Origin: an uncultured Aquimarina sp.
GTDB lineage: Bacteria; Bacteroidota; Bacteroidia; Flavobacteriales; Flavobacteriaceae
DNA: 64,000 bases
Direction: 5' to 3'
Assembly: GCF_947492965.1 (NCBI RefSeq)
Contig: NZ_CANLOZ010000008.1
Location: forward strand, 1 to 64,000
Notes under the pieces: model-generated
What the model saw: only the letters and a program-made list of their open reading frames with translations
Databases searched by the model: none
What the model was told of the DNA's origin: nothing
Part shown: one piece after another, positions 63,598 through 64,000 of the stretch
How positions within the stretch are numbered: the stretch's first letter is position 1
How the letters are laid out: each line of letters begins with the position of its first letter
Program-made: the position numbers and the translations under genes

Positions 63598-64000
63598 TTA
63601 TAAAGTTTTTCGATAATACACGCCAAAAGATGTTACTTCTATGGGTTTTGGTCCATACTGATCAAAGTCGAAACCGATACCAAACTGATGTCCTTTCCAT
63701 GATACTCCAGCTCGTAATTGCTGATAACTTCTGGAGTGTGTTTTAAATTTGTCCCAGATCGTTACAAACTGTCCGTTTAACCAAAAAGAGAGGTTATTAT
63801 TTATTGGTGTATTGTATTGGAACTGTAGAAATGCTTCGGTATAGCTAGCATCTTTTTCCTCGGAATAGGCTATGGTAGGAATCGCTACGAATAAAAACCG
63901 CGAATTCTTGAACGTAATATATGCCGATAAACGTTCTGAAAACCCAGCAAAGCTGTTGTAATATATCGATGGACCAATACCTACATTCTTATGGATATTC
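63598..64000 (-). CDS. C-terminal end of an outer-membrane beta-barrel-type protein (cut by window edge)
   Basis: A frame enters from the right edge and ends at a TAA at 63598-63600, giving 133 residues and a partial codon. It alternates hydrophobic and polar residues as in beta strands (ERLSAYITFKNSRFLFVAIPTIAYS; LRAGVSWKGHQFGIGFDFDQYG), with frequent aromatic girdle residues. It ends EVTSFGVYYRKTL. The terminal Y-x-x-K-T-L is like an outer-membrane barrel end but lacks a final F. The family is not recognised, and the start is outside the window. Confidence 0.7.
   Translation of the reverse strand, partial: NIHKNVGIGPSIYYNSFAGFSERLSAYITFKNSRFLFVAIPTIAYSEEKDASYTEAFLQFQYNTPINNNLSFWLNGQFVTIWDKFKTHSRSYQQLRAGVSWKGHQFGIGFDFDQYGPKPIEVTSFGVYYRKTL

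Overview
This is an AT-rich chromosomal window from a member of Bacteroidota, almost certainly a marine Flavobacteriia. The signs are an RpoB/RpoC pair of flavobacterial type, promoter -7 boxes of the form TAnnTTTG, absence of strong Shine-Dalgarno sequences, many short lipoprotein signals and families such as DUF3467, DUF2851, DUF1343 and AGCS symporters. I cannot fix the genus from sequence alone.

Layout. 1-3674: the 5' part (minus strand) of a very large secreted Gly-rich and thrombospondin-type-3-repeat surface protein that runs off the left edge. 3991-5577: prfC. 5736-21617 (minus): the core information-processing block. Read in its own direction it runs rpsU, xerC-type recombinase, hpf, tRNA-Thr(TGT), tRNA-Tyr, tRNA-Gly, tRNA-Thr(GGT), tuf, tRNA-Trp, secE, nusG, rplK, rplA, rplJ, rplL, rpoB, rpoC, a DUF3467 gene and a DUF962 gene. 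A promoter appears to be nested inside the hpf terminator and would start the tRNA-tuf-secE-rpoBC run. 21724-24927: a lipoprotein alpha-amylase with a double LacI-type operator, and an acyl-CoA dehydrogenase whose 3' end has been tandemly multiplied. 25045-34493: metabolic and transport genes on the minus strand (HhH protein, AGCS symporter, K+ channel, PspC-like protein, DUF2851, AraC regulator, cystathionine beta-synthase, FtsX/LolE-like permease). 34493-38796 (plus): DUF1343 lipoprotein, then a TPR histidine kinase and its LuxR-type response regulator.

39091-46842 (plus) is the most unusual part. It is a unidirectional run of about eleven mostly uncharacterised genes: small membrane proteins, three proteins with CxxC...CxxC zinc ribbons, an SPFH/SHOCT protein, a protein with an internal tandem repeat, a SUKH/SMI1-like protein, several secreted orphans, and a clear homologue of LipL32, the major surface lipoprotein of pathogenic Leptospira. 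Several gaps in the run carry long stem-loops just after a stop codon. This is my best candidate for an undescribed envelope-associated system.

46855-64000 is ordinary accessory and metabolic content, mainly minus strand: YkgJ, a methyltransferase, DUF2059, a secreted metalloprotease, a VOC protein, an amidohydrolase, a penicillin acylase, an AraC-SDR operon, a collagen-like lipoprotein, an alpha/beta hydrolase, GNAT and a TlpA thioredoxin. It also holds a small protein with the leader typical of DUF4157 (eCIS-associated) proteins but no DUF4157 domain, then MepB, an FMN reductase/DoxX pair, and the end of an outer-membrane protein cut by the right edge.
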